Source: Stappia sp. BW2
GTDB lineage: Bacteria > Pseudomonadota > Alphaproteobacteria > Rhizobiales > Stappiaceae
Reading direction: 5' to 3'
Length of the DNA: 64,000 bases
Assembly: GCF_008107695.1 (NCBI RefSeq)
Contig: NZ_VIRG01000058.1
Location: 62,001 to 126,000, forward strand
The position numbers were made by a program, and so were the translations under genes. This document shows positions 1-8,595 of the stretch, one piece after another (the first letter of the stretch is position 1; every line of letters starts with the position of its first letter). Below the pieces are notes generated by a model. It did no database searches. It had not been told where the DNA came from and saw only the letters and a program-made list of their open reading frames with translations.

Positions 1-1050
1 AAACGGGAACACGTCCCCTGCCTTCACCGCAACATCAGCCCGGAAACGGCCGGTCACATCCTTGCCGCCGATCTGGCTGACGACGAATGTGTCGGAGCCG
101 GCCGGCTCGGTGACTTCCACCGGCGCTTCAACGAGGTGAACTGCCCTGGAATTGCGATCCGCACCATCCCTGTCCGTGATGGCTTCCGGTCGGATGCCGA
201 GAATGATGTCCCGGCCGATGCTGGAAGACAGGGCGTCGGAGGCGAACGGAATGGCGGCCTTTTTGCCGTCGGCCAGCGTAACTTCCGCGGCCGGCTTGCT
301 GTCCGCAGAGACGACCTTGGCCGGGAACAGGTTCATGGAAGGCGATCCCATGAAGCCGGCCACGAACATGTTGGCCGGATTGTCGTAGATCTCCTTTGGC
401 GTACCAAGCTGCTGGACATAGCCACCGAACATGACCGCGATCCGGGTCGACAGCGTCAGTGCCTCGATCTGGTCATGGGTCACATAGACGATTGTGGTGC
501 CAAGCTTCTGGTGCAGCTTCTTGATTTCCGTGCGCATGTCGACACGCAGCTTCGCATCCAGGTTCGACAGCGGTTCATCGAACAGGAACACATCCGGCTC
601 GCGCACCAGCGCCCGGCCCATGGCGACACGCTGCCGCTGACCACCGGAAAGCTGGCCTGGCTTGCGGTCGAGCAGATGGCTGATCTGCAGGAGATCGGCC
701 ACCTGTCCGATGCGCTTTTCGCGTTCCGGCTTGGCGATGCCGTGCATTTCCATACCGAAGGAAATGTTCCCGGAAACGGTCATGTTGGGGTAAAGCGCGT
801 AGGACTGGAACACCATGGCGATGTTGCGGTCCGCCGGCTTGACGCCGTTCATGCTCTTGCCCTTGATCGCGATCTCGCCGGAGGTGATGTCCTCCAGGCC
901 CGCGATCATGTTGAGCAGGGTGGACTTGCCGCAGCCGGAAGGGCCGACGAGCACGAGAAACTCGCCCTCTTCGATGGAGATGTCGGTTTCATGCAGGACC
1001 CGCAAGGATCCATAGGACTTGGTCGCCTGCTTGATGTCGAGAAAGCCCAT
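1..1050 (-). CDS. Sugar ABC transporter ATP-binding protein (UgpC/MsmK type), C-terminus cut by window edge
   Basis: This is the ATPase that powers a sugar importer at the inner face of the cytoplasmic membrane. The visible 350 residues begin MGFLDIKQATKSYG. They contain Walker A GPSGCGKS (about 36-43), the ABC signature LSGGQ (134-138), Walker B FLFDEP (155-160) and the switch YVTHD. A C-terminal TOBE-like regulatory region follows, as in the UgpC/MalK group. Family members are about 350-370 residues, so only a short tail is missing beyond base 1. The ATG lies 4 bases after the stop of the upstream permease gene, so the gene is the last seen in a binding protein-permease-permease-ATPase operon. 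The family is secure; the substrate is inferred from the GtsA-like binding protein. Confidence 0.95.
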   Translation of the reverse strand, partial: MGFLDIKQATKSYGSLRVLHETDISIEEGEFLVLVGPSGCGKSTLLNMIAGLEDITSGEIAIKGKSMNGVKPADRNIAMVFQSYALYPNMTVSGNISFGMEMHGIAKPEREKRIGQVADLLQISHLLDRKPGQLSGGQRQRVAMGRALVREPDVFLFDEPLSNLDAKLRVDMRTEIKKLHQKLGTTIVYVTHDQIEALTLSTRIAVMFGGYVQQLGTPKEIYDNPANMFVAGFMGSPSMNLFPAKVVSADSKPAAEVTLADGKKAAIPFASDALSSSIGRDIILGIRPEAITDRDGADRNSRAVHLVEAPVEVTEPAGSDTFVVSQIGGKDVTGRFRADVAVKAGDVFPF

Positions 1051-1054
1051 TGTC

Positions 1055-1930
1055 TTATCCTTTTACCGAGCCTGCCATCAGACCGCGCACGAAGTAGCGG
1101 CCTGCGACGATGTAGACGAGAAGGGTTGGAAGCGCGGCCATGATCGCACCGGCGAAATGCACGTTGTATTCCTTCACCCCGGTGGAGGATTGCACCAGGT
1201 TGTTGAGGGCAACGGTCATCGGCTGGCTGTCGAAATCGGAGAAGGACGCGCCGAACAGGAAGTCGTTCCAGATGTTGGTGAACTGCCAGATGACGCAGAC
1301 CACGGCAATCGGCCCGGACGACGGCAACAGGATGCGCCAGAAGATCCGGAAGAACCCGGCCCCGTCGATCTGCGCCGCTCGCACAAGCTCCGTCGGGAAG
1401 GCCGCGTAGTAGTTGCGGAAATAAAGCGTCGAAAAGCCGATCCCGTAGACGAAGTGCACGAAGATCAGACCCGGCACCGTGCCGGCGAGCCCCATCAGCC
1501 CCAGCATCCGGGCCATCGGGATCAGAACCATCTGGAACGGAATGAAACAGCCGAACAGCAGAAGGCCGAACAGGATGGTCGCCCCGCGGAAGGTCCATTT
1601 GGTCAGCACGTAGCCGTTCAGCGCGCCAACCAGCGTCGACAGGGCCACCGCCGGAACCACCATGATGATGGAATTGAGGAAGTAGGGCTTCAGACCCGTC
1701 GCCTCGACGCCGACCTGTGCGGTCGACCAGGCGCTTTCCCACGGAGCGATGGTCCATTGCTTTGGCAGGGACATCATACCGCCCGACGTGATCTCGGACA
1801 GCGGCTTCAGCGAGTTGACCACCATCACGTAAAGCGGCAGCAGGTAGTAGATGCAGAACAGTGCGAGCAGCAGATACAGGATCACGCGGGCCGGACGCAG
1901 GGAGGAAGACCTGGACATCGTCGACATCAC
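1055..1930 (-). CDS. Carbohydrate ABC transporter permease (MalG type)
   Basis: This is one of two integral-membrane subunits of the sugar importer. The 291-residue protein has a first membrane segment at about 16-36 and about six in total. Near residue 190 it has the cytoplasmic EAA-type loop, read as RAAQIDGAGFFRIFWRILLP, which docks on the ATPase. MalG-family length and layout fit. The first codon is GTG, overlapping the previous gene's stop as GTGA; an ATG one codon later would give TGATG. Either start implies translational coupling to the MalF-type partner. The second-permease assignment comes from order and length. The sugar is not shown by this gene. Confidence 0.93.
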   Translation of the reverse strand: MMSTMSRSSSLRPARVILYLLLALFCIYYLLPLYVMVVNSLKPLSEITSGGMMSLPKQWTIAPWESAWSTAQVGVEATGLKPYFLNSIIMVVPAVALSTLVGALNGYVLTKWTFRGATILFGLLLFGCFIPFQMVLIPMARMLGLMGLAGTVPGLIFVHFVYGIGFSTLYFRNYYAAFPTELVRAAQIDGAGFFRIFWRILLPSSGPIAVVCVIWQFTNIWNDFLFGASFSDFDSQPMTVALNNLVQSSTGVKEYNVHFAGAIMAALPTLLVYIVAGRYFVRGLMAGSVKG

Positions 1931-2832
1931 TTTTTCTCCCTGAGCTCGGACCAGAGGTACGGCACGATGATCGCGGCAATCGTCATCAGCATGATCACGG
2001 CGGAGGCCGCACCGATGCCCATCTGGTTTCGGGTGAAGGTGTAGGAATACATGAAGGTTGCCGGCACTTCGGTTGCGGTTCCCGGCCCGCCGCCCGTCAG
2101 GGCGATGACCAGGTCATAGGACTTGATCGCCATATGGGCGAGCACCACGAAGGCCGACATGAAGGCAGGCCGCAGCTGCGGGATCACGATCCGGCGGTAA
2201 AGCGCGAAGGTGGACGCCCCGTCGATCTGGGCGGCTTTCATCATCTCGCTGTCGATGCCGCGCAGGCCCGCCAGGAACATCGCCATGACGAAGCCGGACG
2301 TCTGCCAGACCGCAGCGATCACGATGGTGTAGATCGCAAAGTTCCGGTCCTTGATCCAGTTGAAGGTGAAGGTTTCCCAGCCCCAGCCGCGCACCACGGC
2401 TTCGATGCCGATGCCCGGGTCAAGGAACCATTTCCAGGCGATCCCGGTCACGATGAAGCTGAGCGCCATCGGATAGAGATAGATCGTGCGGATGAAGCCT
2501 TCTGCGCGGATCTTCTGGTCCAGCAATATCGCCAGCAGCAGCCCAAGGACGCAGCAGATGGTGATGTAGAGAACGCCGAACACCACCAGATTCGAAACGG
2601 CCGTATCCCAGGCACGGATCCTGAAGAGGTTTTCGTAGTTGTGCCAGCCGACCCATCCGAAGGAGGGCAGAATGCGGCTGTCCGTGAACGACAGGTACAG
2701 CGTGAAGGCGATGAAGCCGTAGACGAAGATTGCCACGATGGCGATCGTCGGGCTCAACACGAGTTTGGGCAAAGCATCACGCAGTCTGTCAACAACGGAA
2801 CCGCGCGGGTTCGCCGTTTCAGAGAGAGACAT
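1927..2832 (-). CDS. Carbohydrate ABC transporter permease (MalF/UgpA type)
   Basis: This is the partner permease of the sugar importer. The preferred start is the ATG at 2832 (MSLSETANPRG), which has a GGGGA ribosome site about 7 bases upstream. The frame stays open to 2934, but the extra 34 residues look like leader translation. The 301-residue product has a cytoplasmic N-terminus, a first membrane helix near residue 25 and about six helices. Its EAA loop reads MKAAQIDGASTFALYRRIVI. It overlaps the next permease by 4 bases. A perfect 12-bp hairpin separates it from the binding-protein gene, a common way to make less permease than binding protein. Confidence 0.93.
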   Translation of the reverse strand: MSLSETANPRGSVVDRLRDALPKLVLSPTIAIVAIFVYGFIAFTLYLSFTDSRILPSFGWVGWHNYENLFRIRAWDTAVSNLVVFGVLYITICCVLGLLLAILLDQKIRAEGFIRTIYLYPMALSFIVTGIAWKWFLDPGIGIEAVVRGWGWETFTFNWIKDRNFAIYTIVIAAVWQTSGFVMAMFLAGLRGIDSEMMKAAQIDGASTFALYRRIVIPQLRPAFMSAFVVLAHMAIKSYDLVIALTGGGPGTATEVPATFMYSYTFTRNQMGIGAASAVIMLMTIAAIIVPYLWSELREKK

Positions 2833-2960
2833 CTTGAGTTCCCCGACCTGGAGCACTGGTGCCGGCGTTCGAATGAACGCGCCTGGCAGCTCTGAGACTT
2901 GGGATCCGGCCGACCCGGGAACGGTTGCTCGCAACCGCGCGTCGGTCCGCCGAACCGGTG

Positions 2961-2988
2961 GGAGAGCGGTGAAGAATCACCGCTCTCC
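2961..2988 (-). promoter_or_regulatory. Intercistronic hairpin between binding-protein and permease genes
   Basis: A perfect inverted repeat, GGAGAGCGGTGA-AGAA-TCACCGCTCTCC, forms a 12-bp stem with a four-base loop. It starts 10 bases past the binding-protein stop. No T-run follows on the transcribed (minus) strand. It is therefore more likely an mRNA-stabilising or partial-termination element than a full terminator. Confidence 0.75.
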
Positions 2989-2997
2989 GCGTGGCCG

Positions 2998-4242
2998 TTA
3001 CTTGTTGATCTGTACGGCGGTCACGAGTTCCTCAACAGCGGTTTCGCTGTCGTATTCCCCGTTGAAATGTGCCGTGATCACGTCGTACATGGCATTCTTG
3101 ATGGCCGCCGGGTTGGCGTGGCCGTGCGCCATGGAGCCATAGAGGTTGCCGCTGTCGGCAGCCTTTTTCAGATCCGCCATCCCCTTCTTGCCGCAAGCAT
3201 CGAAGGCCTCGTTCGAGACGTCCGTCCGGGCCGGAACGGAGCCCTTCACGACGTTGAACGCGGACTGGAAGCTCGGCGACAGGATCGCCGTTGCAAGTGC
3301 AGCCTGCTCCTTGCCGACTTCCGGACCCTGCGCGAACATCGCAAACTGGTCGGCGTTGAAGGTTACCTGGTCCTGGGTGCCCGGGAAGCGGAAGCAGAGG
3401 AAATCCTCATCCGGCTTCTTGCCGGCATTCAGGAACTCACCCTTCGCCCAGTCGCCCATCATCTGGAAGGCCGCATCGCCGTTGATGACCATGGCGGTCG
3501 CAAGGTTCCAGTCACGGCCGGAGAAGTTGTCATCCACGTAGGAGCGGATCACGGCCATGCGGTCGAAAGATTCCTTCATGGTGTCGGAGCCAAGTGCTTC
3601 CTCGTCCAGATCGATGAAGGCCTTCTGGTAGAACTCGGGTCCACCGGTGGCCATGACGACTGCGTCGAAGATGGTCGCATCCTGCCAGGCCTGACCGCCA
3701 TGAGCGATGGCCGTCTTGCCGGAGGCTTTCACCTTCTCCAGAGCGGCAACGAATTCGTCCCAGGTCTGCGGAGGCTCGATGCCGAGCTCGTCGAGGATGG
3801 CCTTGTTGGCCCAGACCCAGTTCGTGGAGTGCACGTTCACCGGTGCGGCGACCCACTTGCCGTCATACTTGGAGAATTTCTGCAGGGCTTCCGGAACCAC
3901 TTCGTCCCAGCCTTCCATACCGGCCAGGATGTTCAGGTCGGCAAGCGCGCCTTCCTTGGCCCAGTCGGTAATGTCAAAGCCAAGCATCTGCACGGCGGTG
4001 GGCGGGTTGCCAGAGGTGACGCGGGCGCGCAGCACGGTCATGGCCTGCGTCCCGCCACCACCTGCGACAGGCATATCCTTCCAGCCGATGCCCTGGCTTT
4101 CCAGATCCTGCTTCAGAACGTTGAGGGCGGCAGCTTCACCGCCGGACGTCCACCAGTGCAGAACTTCAACATCGGCGGCGGACGCCATGCTTGTGCTCAT
4201 TGCAAGGGCGGCAAGGCCCAGCTTCAGCGATTTCAAAGACAT
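2998..4242 (-). CDS. Sugar-binding protein of ABC importer (GtsA-like, periplasmic)
   Basis: This is the periplasmic receptor that delivers a sugar to the permeases. The 414-residue protein starts [16 protein letters not shown] with a Sec signal peptide cut near ASA-AD (about residue 22). It continues [18 protein letters not shown], then [16 protein letters not shown] and [12 protein letters not shown]. These signatures are typical of the GtsA glucose/mannose-binding group of family 1 solute-binding proteins. The start has a strong GGGAGGA site 6 bases upstream. It is first in the importer operon and sits below a LacI-type operator pair. The sugar class is inferred from resemblance; it could bind another hexose or an oligosaccharide. 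Confidence 0.93.
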   Translation of the reverse strand: MSLKSLKLGLAALAMSTSMASAADVEVLHWWTSGGEAAALNVLKQDLESQGIGWKDMPVAGGGGTQAMTVLRARVTSGNPPTAVQMLGFDITDWAKEGALADLNILAGMEGWDEVVPEALQKFSKYDGKWVAAPVNVHSTNWVWANKAILDELGIEPPQTWDEFVAALEKVKASGKTAIAHGGQAWQDATIFDAVVMATGGPEFYQKAFIDLDEEALGSDTMKESFDRMAVIRSYVDDNFSGRDWNLATAMVINGDAAFQMMGDWAKGEFLNAGKKPDEDFLCFRFPGTQDQVTFNADQFAMFAQGPEVGKEQAALATAILSPSFQSAFNVVKGSVPARTDVSNEAFDACGKKGMADLKKAADSGNLYGSMAHGHANPAAIKNAMYDVITAHFNGEYDSETAVEELVTAVQINK

Positions 4243-4306
4243 TGTATTCCTCCCATAGAGTGCCCTGAGGCGTTTCGAGTGCCGGAGCCCGGCATTCGAG
4301 TGTCAC

Positions 4307-4328
4307 GCAACGTTGCTCGCAACGTTGC
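4307..4328. promoter_or_regulatory. Tandem LacI-type operators upstream of the sugar importer
   Basis: The perfect palindrome GCAACGTTGC occurs twice, at 4307-4316 and 4319-4328, with a 12-bp repeat distance. It is about 65-85 bases upstream of the binding-protein start and lies between that gene and a divergent lacI-family remnant. The central CG flanked by inverted arms is the usual LacI/GalR operator form. Binding is inferred; the two sites overlap too closely to be occupied independently on opposite faces. Confidence 0.65.
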
Positions 4329-4515
4329 AAACTGGAGCGCATTCAGCGATTTTCATTGCGCTCGAGAATCGGCAAGTTTCGTTTGTTCTCCAGACCATTA
4401 AGGCGCGTGTTTCAGTGCCGTATGGCAGCGTATTTTTCCGTTGTAACTTTTGAAAGCCTCCACTTGGACGTGACTGGCTTTTCACGCCAGAATGCATCGG
4501 CTCAAGTGAACGGGC

Positions 4516-4730
4516 ATGACGCGAAAACCCTTTGACCCTGCTGGCGGACGCCACGCGGAAAAACGGCCACGCCCCACCTTGCGCGCAGTGGCGCAGGAGA
4601 TCGCCTTTGCCGCAACGACGGTTTCCAGCGCTCTTGCAGGCCCCCCCAAGATCGGCAGCGCCTCCAGGAAGGACATCCAGGTCCTCCTGAATCCCGTGGG
4701 CGCTTTCTCGATTTCGCACCAGCCTGATCA
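4516..4730 (+). pseudogene. Truncated LacI-family regulator (helix-turn-helix remnant)
   Basis: From the ATG at 4516 the frame reads a short lead and then RPTLRAVAQEIAFAATTVSSALAG...IGSASRKDIQ. This matches the LacI-family DNA-binding domain: the x-DVAxxAGVSxxTVSxAL pattern followed by VSxxTRxRV. The hinge, the ligand-binding domain and about 270 residues are missing. Homology stops near 4690, and the frame runs into DNA that is the 3' end of the convergent aldehyde dehydrogenase gene. A run of seven C at about 4640 is a possible frameshift site. The divergent position relative to the sugar importer is where its local repressor normally sits. A short expressed DNA-binding peptide cannot be excluded. 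Confidence 0.7.
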
Positions 4731-6251
4731 TCATGCCACCCAGGGAGCCCGTGTCTTGCCGATGCGCATGGTCACGGTCTTGGCTTCTAGAAATTCGTCC
4801 AGTCCGTATTTGCCAAGCTCCCGTCCCTGACCGCTTTCCTTCATGCCGCCAAAGGGAAGTTCGGCAAAACCGTCCATCCAGGTGTTGGTCCACACCGTGC
4901 CCGCATGGGCCCGGCGTGCGAATTCCAGGCAGGTGTGCACGTTCTCGCTCCAGACACCGGCGGACAGGCCGTAATCGGCGTCGTTGACGAGTTCAATCGC
5001 CTCATCCAGCGTCTTGAAAGTCAGCACCGACAGCACCGGTCCGAACACTTCGTCACGGGCAATCGGCATGTCGCTTTTCACATCCGCAACGACCGTGGGC
5101 TGGTAGAACTGACCGCCCAGACCCGGCACTGACAGAGCCTCACCACCCAGACGGACGGTCGCCCCGGCCTCTGCGGCATCGCGCACATATTTGTCGATCT
5201 TGCTCTGGTGGTCGGGCGTGATGATCGCCCCGACCTTGGTCGATGGGTCCAGAGGGTCGCCGAAGGGCACCTTGCGCGACAGCTCAACCGTCGCCTTCAC
5301 GAATGCCTCGGCAATGTCTTCGTGCACGATGATCCGGGATCCGGAATTGCAGCATTCGCCGGCATTGAAATAGACACCGAAGACGACCGCATCGACGGCG
5401 CTTTCAAGATCGGCATCGGGGAAGATGACCTGCGGGTTCTTGCCGCCAAGTTCCAGCGACACCTTCTTCAAGGTTCCGGCGGCCGCCTTGACGATGGCCT
5501 TGCCGACACCGGTCGAGCCGGTGAAAGTGACCATGTTGACCCGCTTGTCGGCCGTCATCGCCGTTCCGACCGGATCACCATAACCAAGGACAATGTTGAC
5601 GACCCCGGCCGGAATACCGGCTTCGATGCAGAGTTCACCTAGAATGACCGTCGTTGCCGGGGTCATTTCGGAGGGTTTGATAACCGCGGCGCAGCCGGCG
5701 GCGAGCGCGAAAGGCAGTTTCTGCGACACGATCAGGAACGGGAAGTTCCAGGGCGTGATGATAGACACCACCCCAACCGGCTCCTTGAGCACCAGACCAA
5801 GCATATCGCTGCCGAGCGAATTGTAGCTTTCGCCATGCATGGTGCGCGCCAGCGAGGCAGCAAAGCGCCAGATGTCGGACGCACCTTCGATTTCCGCCAT
5901 GGCCTGGCTGATCGGCTTGCCGGATTCCAGCGTTTCCCAATAAGCGATCCGCTCCCGTTCACGGTCGATCAGGTCAGCGATCTTCAGGAGAAGCGTTGCC
6001 CGCTCCTTGCCACTTGTGCGCGACCAGCGCCCCTTGTCGAAGGCAAGCCGCGCCGCGGACACCGCTGCATCAACGTCGCGAGCACCACCCTTCGCAGCCC
6101 GCGTGACAACGCTGCCATGGGACGGGGATACGCGGTCAAAGGTGGCCCCGTCAGCGCTCTGGCGCCAGTCGCCATCGATCAGGTGGCGGGCAACGAAGGG
6201 CTCGACCGGCAGTTTTGCTTCGCTGATGGAAACGACGTTCAGGTCACTCAT
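4731..6251 (-). CDS. NAD(P)-dependent aldehyde dehydrogenase
   Basis: This enzyme oxidises an aldehyde to its carboxylic acid in the cytoplasm. The 506-residue length and motifs fit the ALDH superfamily: ITPWNFPF, FTGSTGVGKAI (cofactor loop), the catalytic-base segment LELGGKNPQ, and the catalytic cysteine in FNAGECCNSGSR (the second C by the family pattern G-E-x-C). It resembles the betaine/gamma-aminobutyraldehyde branch, but the substrate cannot be read from sequence. Its ATG overlaps the upstream enoyl-CoA hydratase stop as ATGA. It is therefore the last gene of the Gfo/Idh-CoA-transferase-hydratase-ALDH operon. Its 3' end abuts the lacI remnant. Confidence 0.95.
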   Translation of the reverse strand: MSDLNVVSISEAKLPVEPFVARHLIDGDWRQSADGATFDRVSPSHGSVVTRAAKGGARDVDAAVSAARLAFDKGRWSRTSGKERATLLLKIADLIDRERERIAYWETLESGKPISQAMAEIEGASDIWRFAASLARTMHGESYNSLGSDMLGLVLKEPVGVVSIITPWNFPFLIVSQKLPFALAAGCAAVIKPSEMTPATTVILGELCIEAGIPAGVVNIVLGYGDPVGTAMTADKRVNMVTFTGSTGVGKAIVKAAAGTLKKVSLELGGKNPQVIFPDADLESAVDAVVFGVYFNAGECCNSGSRIIVHEDIAEAFVKATVELSRKVPFGDPLDPSTKVGAIITPDHQSKIDKYVRDAAEAGATVRLGGEALSVPGLGGQFYQPTVVADVKSDMPIARDEVFGPVLSVLTFKTLDEAIELVNDADYGLSAGVWSENVHTCLEFARRAHAGTVWTNTWMDGFAELPFGGMKESGQGRELGKYGLDEFLEAKTVTMRIGKTRAPWVA

Positions 6252-7021
6252 GACTTTACTTCCAGGAAATTCGGTTTGCGCTTTTCGCGAAAGGCGGTAA
6301 CGCCCTCGTTGCGGTCTTCAGTCGGGCTGATCATACCGGAGCCAAGCGCCTCGATCATGGCGCTGCGATCTTCGCCGACGGCTGCGTGGATCATGTATTT
6401 GGCCACTTCCACGGCCCGGGACGATTTGCCGGCAAGCTTCTCGGCCATTTCGAAAGCAGCTGATGCCGGGTCGTCGGAAATCTCCGCGGCAAAGCCCGCA
6501 GCAAAGGCGCGTTCTGCAGAAATCCGCCGACCAAACAGAGCCATTTCCTTTACCATCGGCTCCCCCAGCAGGCGGATCAGCCGCTGCGTGCCGGACCAGC
6601 CCGGCACGATGCCGACAGACGCTTCCGGCAGCGCCAGCGTTGCCCTTGGCGCCATCACGCGAATATCGGCAGTCGCCGCGAATTCCAGTCCGCCGCCAAA
6701 GGCGTGGGCGCCAAGCACGGCCACTGTCGGCTTGGAAAGTCGTGCCAGCCGGTCGAAAACCCGGTGGCCTTCGCGCACCCAGTGGCGGGCAAAGTCATAA
6801 GGCGAAAGCTCGGACCATTCGAGAATGTCCGCTCCAGCGCAAAAGGCCTTGCTCTCTGCCGCCCTAATTACCACGGCAAGAATGGACGCATCGCGTTCCA
6901 GCTCGTCGCAATAAGGCTCGACGGCTTTCAGCATGTCGAGCGTGAACGCGTTCAGCTTGGCTGGATTGTCCAGCTTCAACTCGGCAATCGACCCGTGACG
7001 GATGAGATGCAATGCGCTCAC
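6248..7021 (-). CDS. Enoyl-CoA hydratase/isomerase family protein
   Basis: This crotonase-fold enzyme acts on a CoA thioester. The 257-residue protein has the oxyanion-hole segments AFCAGADI (about 61-68) and FGGGLEFAATADIRV. It retains both catalytic glutamates of true hydratases: one in GGGLEFA and one in LPEASVGIVPGWSGTQRL. Hydration/dehydration of an enoyl-CoA is thus chemically plausible, rather than one of the one-glutamate variants. It overlaps both neighbours by 4 bases (ATGA), between a CoA-transferase and an aldehyde dehydrogenase. The substrate is presumably the product of that transferase and is unknown. Confidence 0.92.
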   Translation of the reverse strand: MSALHLIRHGSIAELKLDNPAKLNAFTLDMLKAVEPYCDELERDASILAVVIRAAESKAFCAGADILEWSELSPYDFARHWVREGHRVFDRLARLSKPTVAVLGAHAFGGGLEFAATADIRVMAPRATLALPEASVGIVPGWSGTQRLIRLLGEPMVKEMALFGRRISAERAFAAGFAAEISDDPASAAFEMAEKLAGKSSRAVEVAKYMIHAAVGEDRSAMIEALGSGMISPTEDRNEGVTAFREKRKPNFLEVKS

Positions 7022-8592
7022 AGGCTCAGCTCCATCCCGCTTCTGGACAGAAGAGCTTTCGGCATCTCGACCAGATCGTTGGCAAGCCGGACCCGGCCCC
7101 TGGAGGCATCGACAATGTCCCGCGCCGGATCGATGCCCGGCATGACCTCCGTTGCGACCAGTCCTGCGTCCGTCAGATGGATGACACAGCGCTCGGTCAC
7201 ATAGATGACGTCCTGGCCGAGTTCCTTCGCCCTGCGGCCGGAGAACGTGACGTGCTCGACTTCGTCCACCATCTTGGTGAACTTGCCCGGCGTCCGGACC
7301 TTCAGCGTGTCTTCCGTCAGCTCCAGATCGGCGCCCGCTTCAAACAAGCCCGAGAACACGATCTTGCGCGCATTCGCGGTGATATCGACAAAGCCGCCGC
7401 ACCCAGCCGTCAGATACGGCTTCTTGCCGAGCTTGGAGACATTGACGTTGCCGTCCAGATCGATCTCCAGGAAAGACAGGAAGGAAACATCGAAACCACC
7501 GCCCTGGAAATAGGTGAATTGCTGAGGCGACGGCATATAGGCATCGGCGTTGGAGGCACAGCCGAAGGCAAACCCCGTCAGCGGCATGCCGCCGGTCGCA
7601 CCCTGTTCGATGGCCCAGGTGACGGCCTGTTCCTGACCGGCTTCCAGCAGCACCCGCGGCACCATGGCCGAGATGCCAAAACCGAGGTTTGCCGTCTGGC
7701 CGGACTTGAGTTCCATTGCCGCCCGGCGCGCGACAACCTTCTCGATGCCATGCTCCGCCAGCGAGAAACTGGACCAGGGCCGCATGATCTCACCGGAGAT
7801 CGCCGGGTCGTATCCGGTTTCCGTGGTCTGGCGCTGATCGGGATCGACGACGATGAGATCAACCAGGTGACCAGGCACACGGACATCATGCGGACGCAGA
7901 GAACCCGAGGCTGTTACGCGCTTGACCTGCGCGATCACCAGACCGCCATGGTTGCGCACCGCGATTGCCTGCTCGAGGCCACCAAGGTAGGCGCCTTCAT
8001 GTTCATAGGTGAGATTGCCGCGCTCGTCTGCTGTCGTTGCCCGGATGATCGCGACATCCGGCACGATATTGGGAAAATGCAGCCAGGTTTCGCCGCCAAG
8101 CTCCAGCCGCGACACGATCGGCCGCTCGGCAGCGACATCATTCATGGCACAGCCCTGGCGGATCGGATCAACGAAGGTGTCGAGACCGACCTTGGTCATG
8201 ACACCCGGACGCCGGGCAGCAACATCCCGATGCATGTCGAACAGAATGCCGGAGGGCACGTTGTAGGCAGCCACCCGGTTTTCCACCAGCATCTGCCAGA
8301 TCGCCGGCATCGGCAGGTTGGACGGACCCGAGGGATAGGAGCCTGCGACGATGGTCGACAACAGGCCGTCCTTGGCAAGGTGATCAATCCCCTTGATGCC
8401 GTACATGTCGCCGGCAGCAATCGGATGGAGCGTCGTAAGGTTTCGCGGGTGCCCTTCAATGTCGAACCTTGCGCCGATGGCCTCAAGGATCTTGTCCGGG
8501 CACCCGAGACCGGAGGAAGAGGAAACGGTGATGACCGCGCCGTCCTGAATGCGGGCGGCGGCATCCGCCATGGAAACGGTCTTGGAGGCCAT
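7018..8592 (-). CDS. CoA-transferase of the YdiF/acetate CoA-transferase type (fused subunits)
   Basis: This enzyme moves CoA between an acyl-CoA and a free carboxylic acid. The 524 residues cover both halves of a family I CoA-transferase in one chain. The N-terminal half has VSSSSGLGCPDKI and SYPSGPSNLP. The C-terminal half has AIEQGATGGMPLTG, whose glutamate forms the covalent thioester intermediate, followed by FQGGGFDVSFLS and DLDGNVNVSKLG. The start has GGAGG upstream, inside the end of the Gfo/Idh gene three bases away. The stop overlaps the hydratase start. The operon suggests activation of a sugar- or polyol-derived acid; that is inference. Confidence 0.92.
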   Translation of the reverse strand: MASKTVSMADAAARIQDGAVITVSSSSGLGCPDKILEAIGARFDIEGHPRNLTTLHPIAAGDMYGIKGIDHLAKDGLLSTIVAGSYPSGPSNLPMPAIWQMLVENRVAAYNVPSGILFDMHRDVAARRPGVMTKVGLDTFVDPIRQGCAMNDVAAERPIVSRLELGGETWLHFPNIVPDVAIIRATTADERGNLTYEHEGAYLGGLEQAIAVRNHGGLVIAQVKRVTASGSLRPHDVRVPGHLVDLIVVDPDQRQTTETGYDPAISGEIMRPWSSFSLAEHGIEKVVARRAAMELKSGQTANLGFGISAMVPRVLLEAGQEQAVTWAIEQGATGGMPLTGFAFGCASNADAYMPSPQQFTYFQGGGFDVSFLSFLEIDLDGNVNVSKLGKKPYLTAGCGGFVDITANARKIVFSGLFEAGADLELTEDTLKVRTPGKFTKMVDEVEHVTFSGRRAKELGQDVIYVTERCVIHLTDAGLVATEVMPGIDPARDIVDASRGRVRLANDLVEMPKALLSRSGMELSL

Positions 8593-8595
8593 TGC

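Noticed and set aside
2899..4401. A 500-codon plus-strand open frame
   Set aside because: It is antisense to the sugar-binding protein gene and extends through its operator region; no ribosome site.
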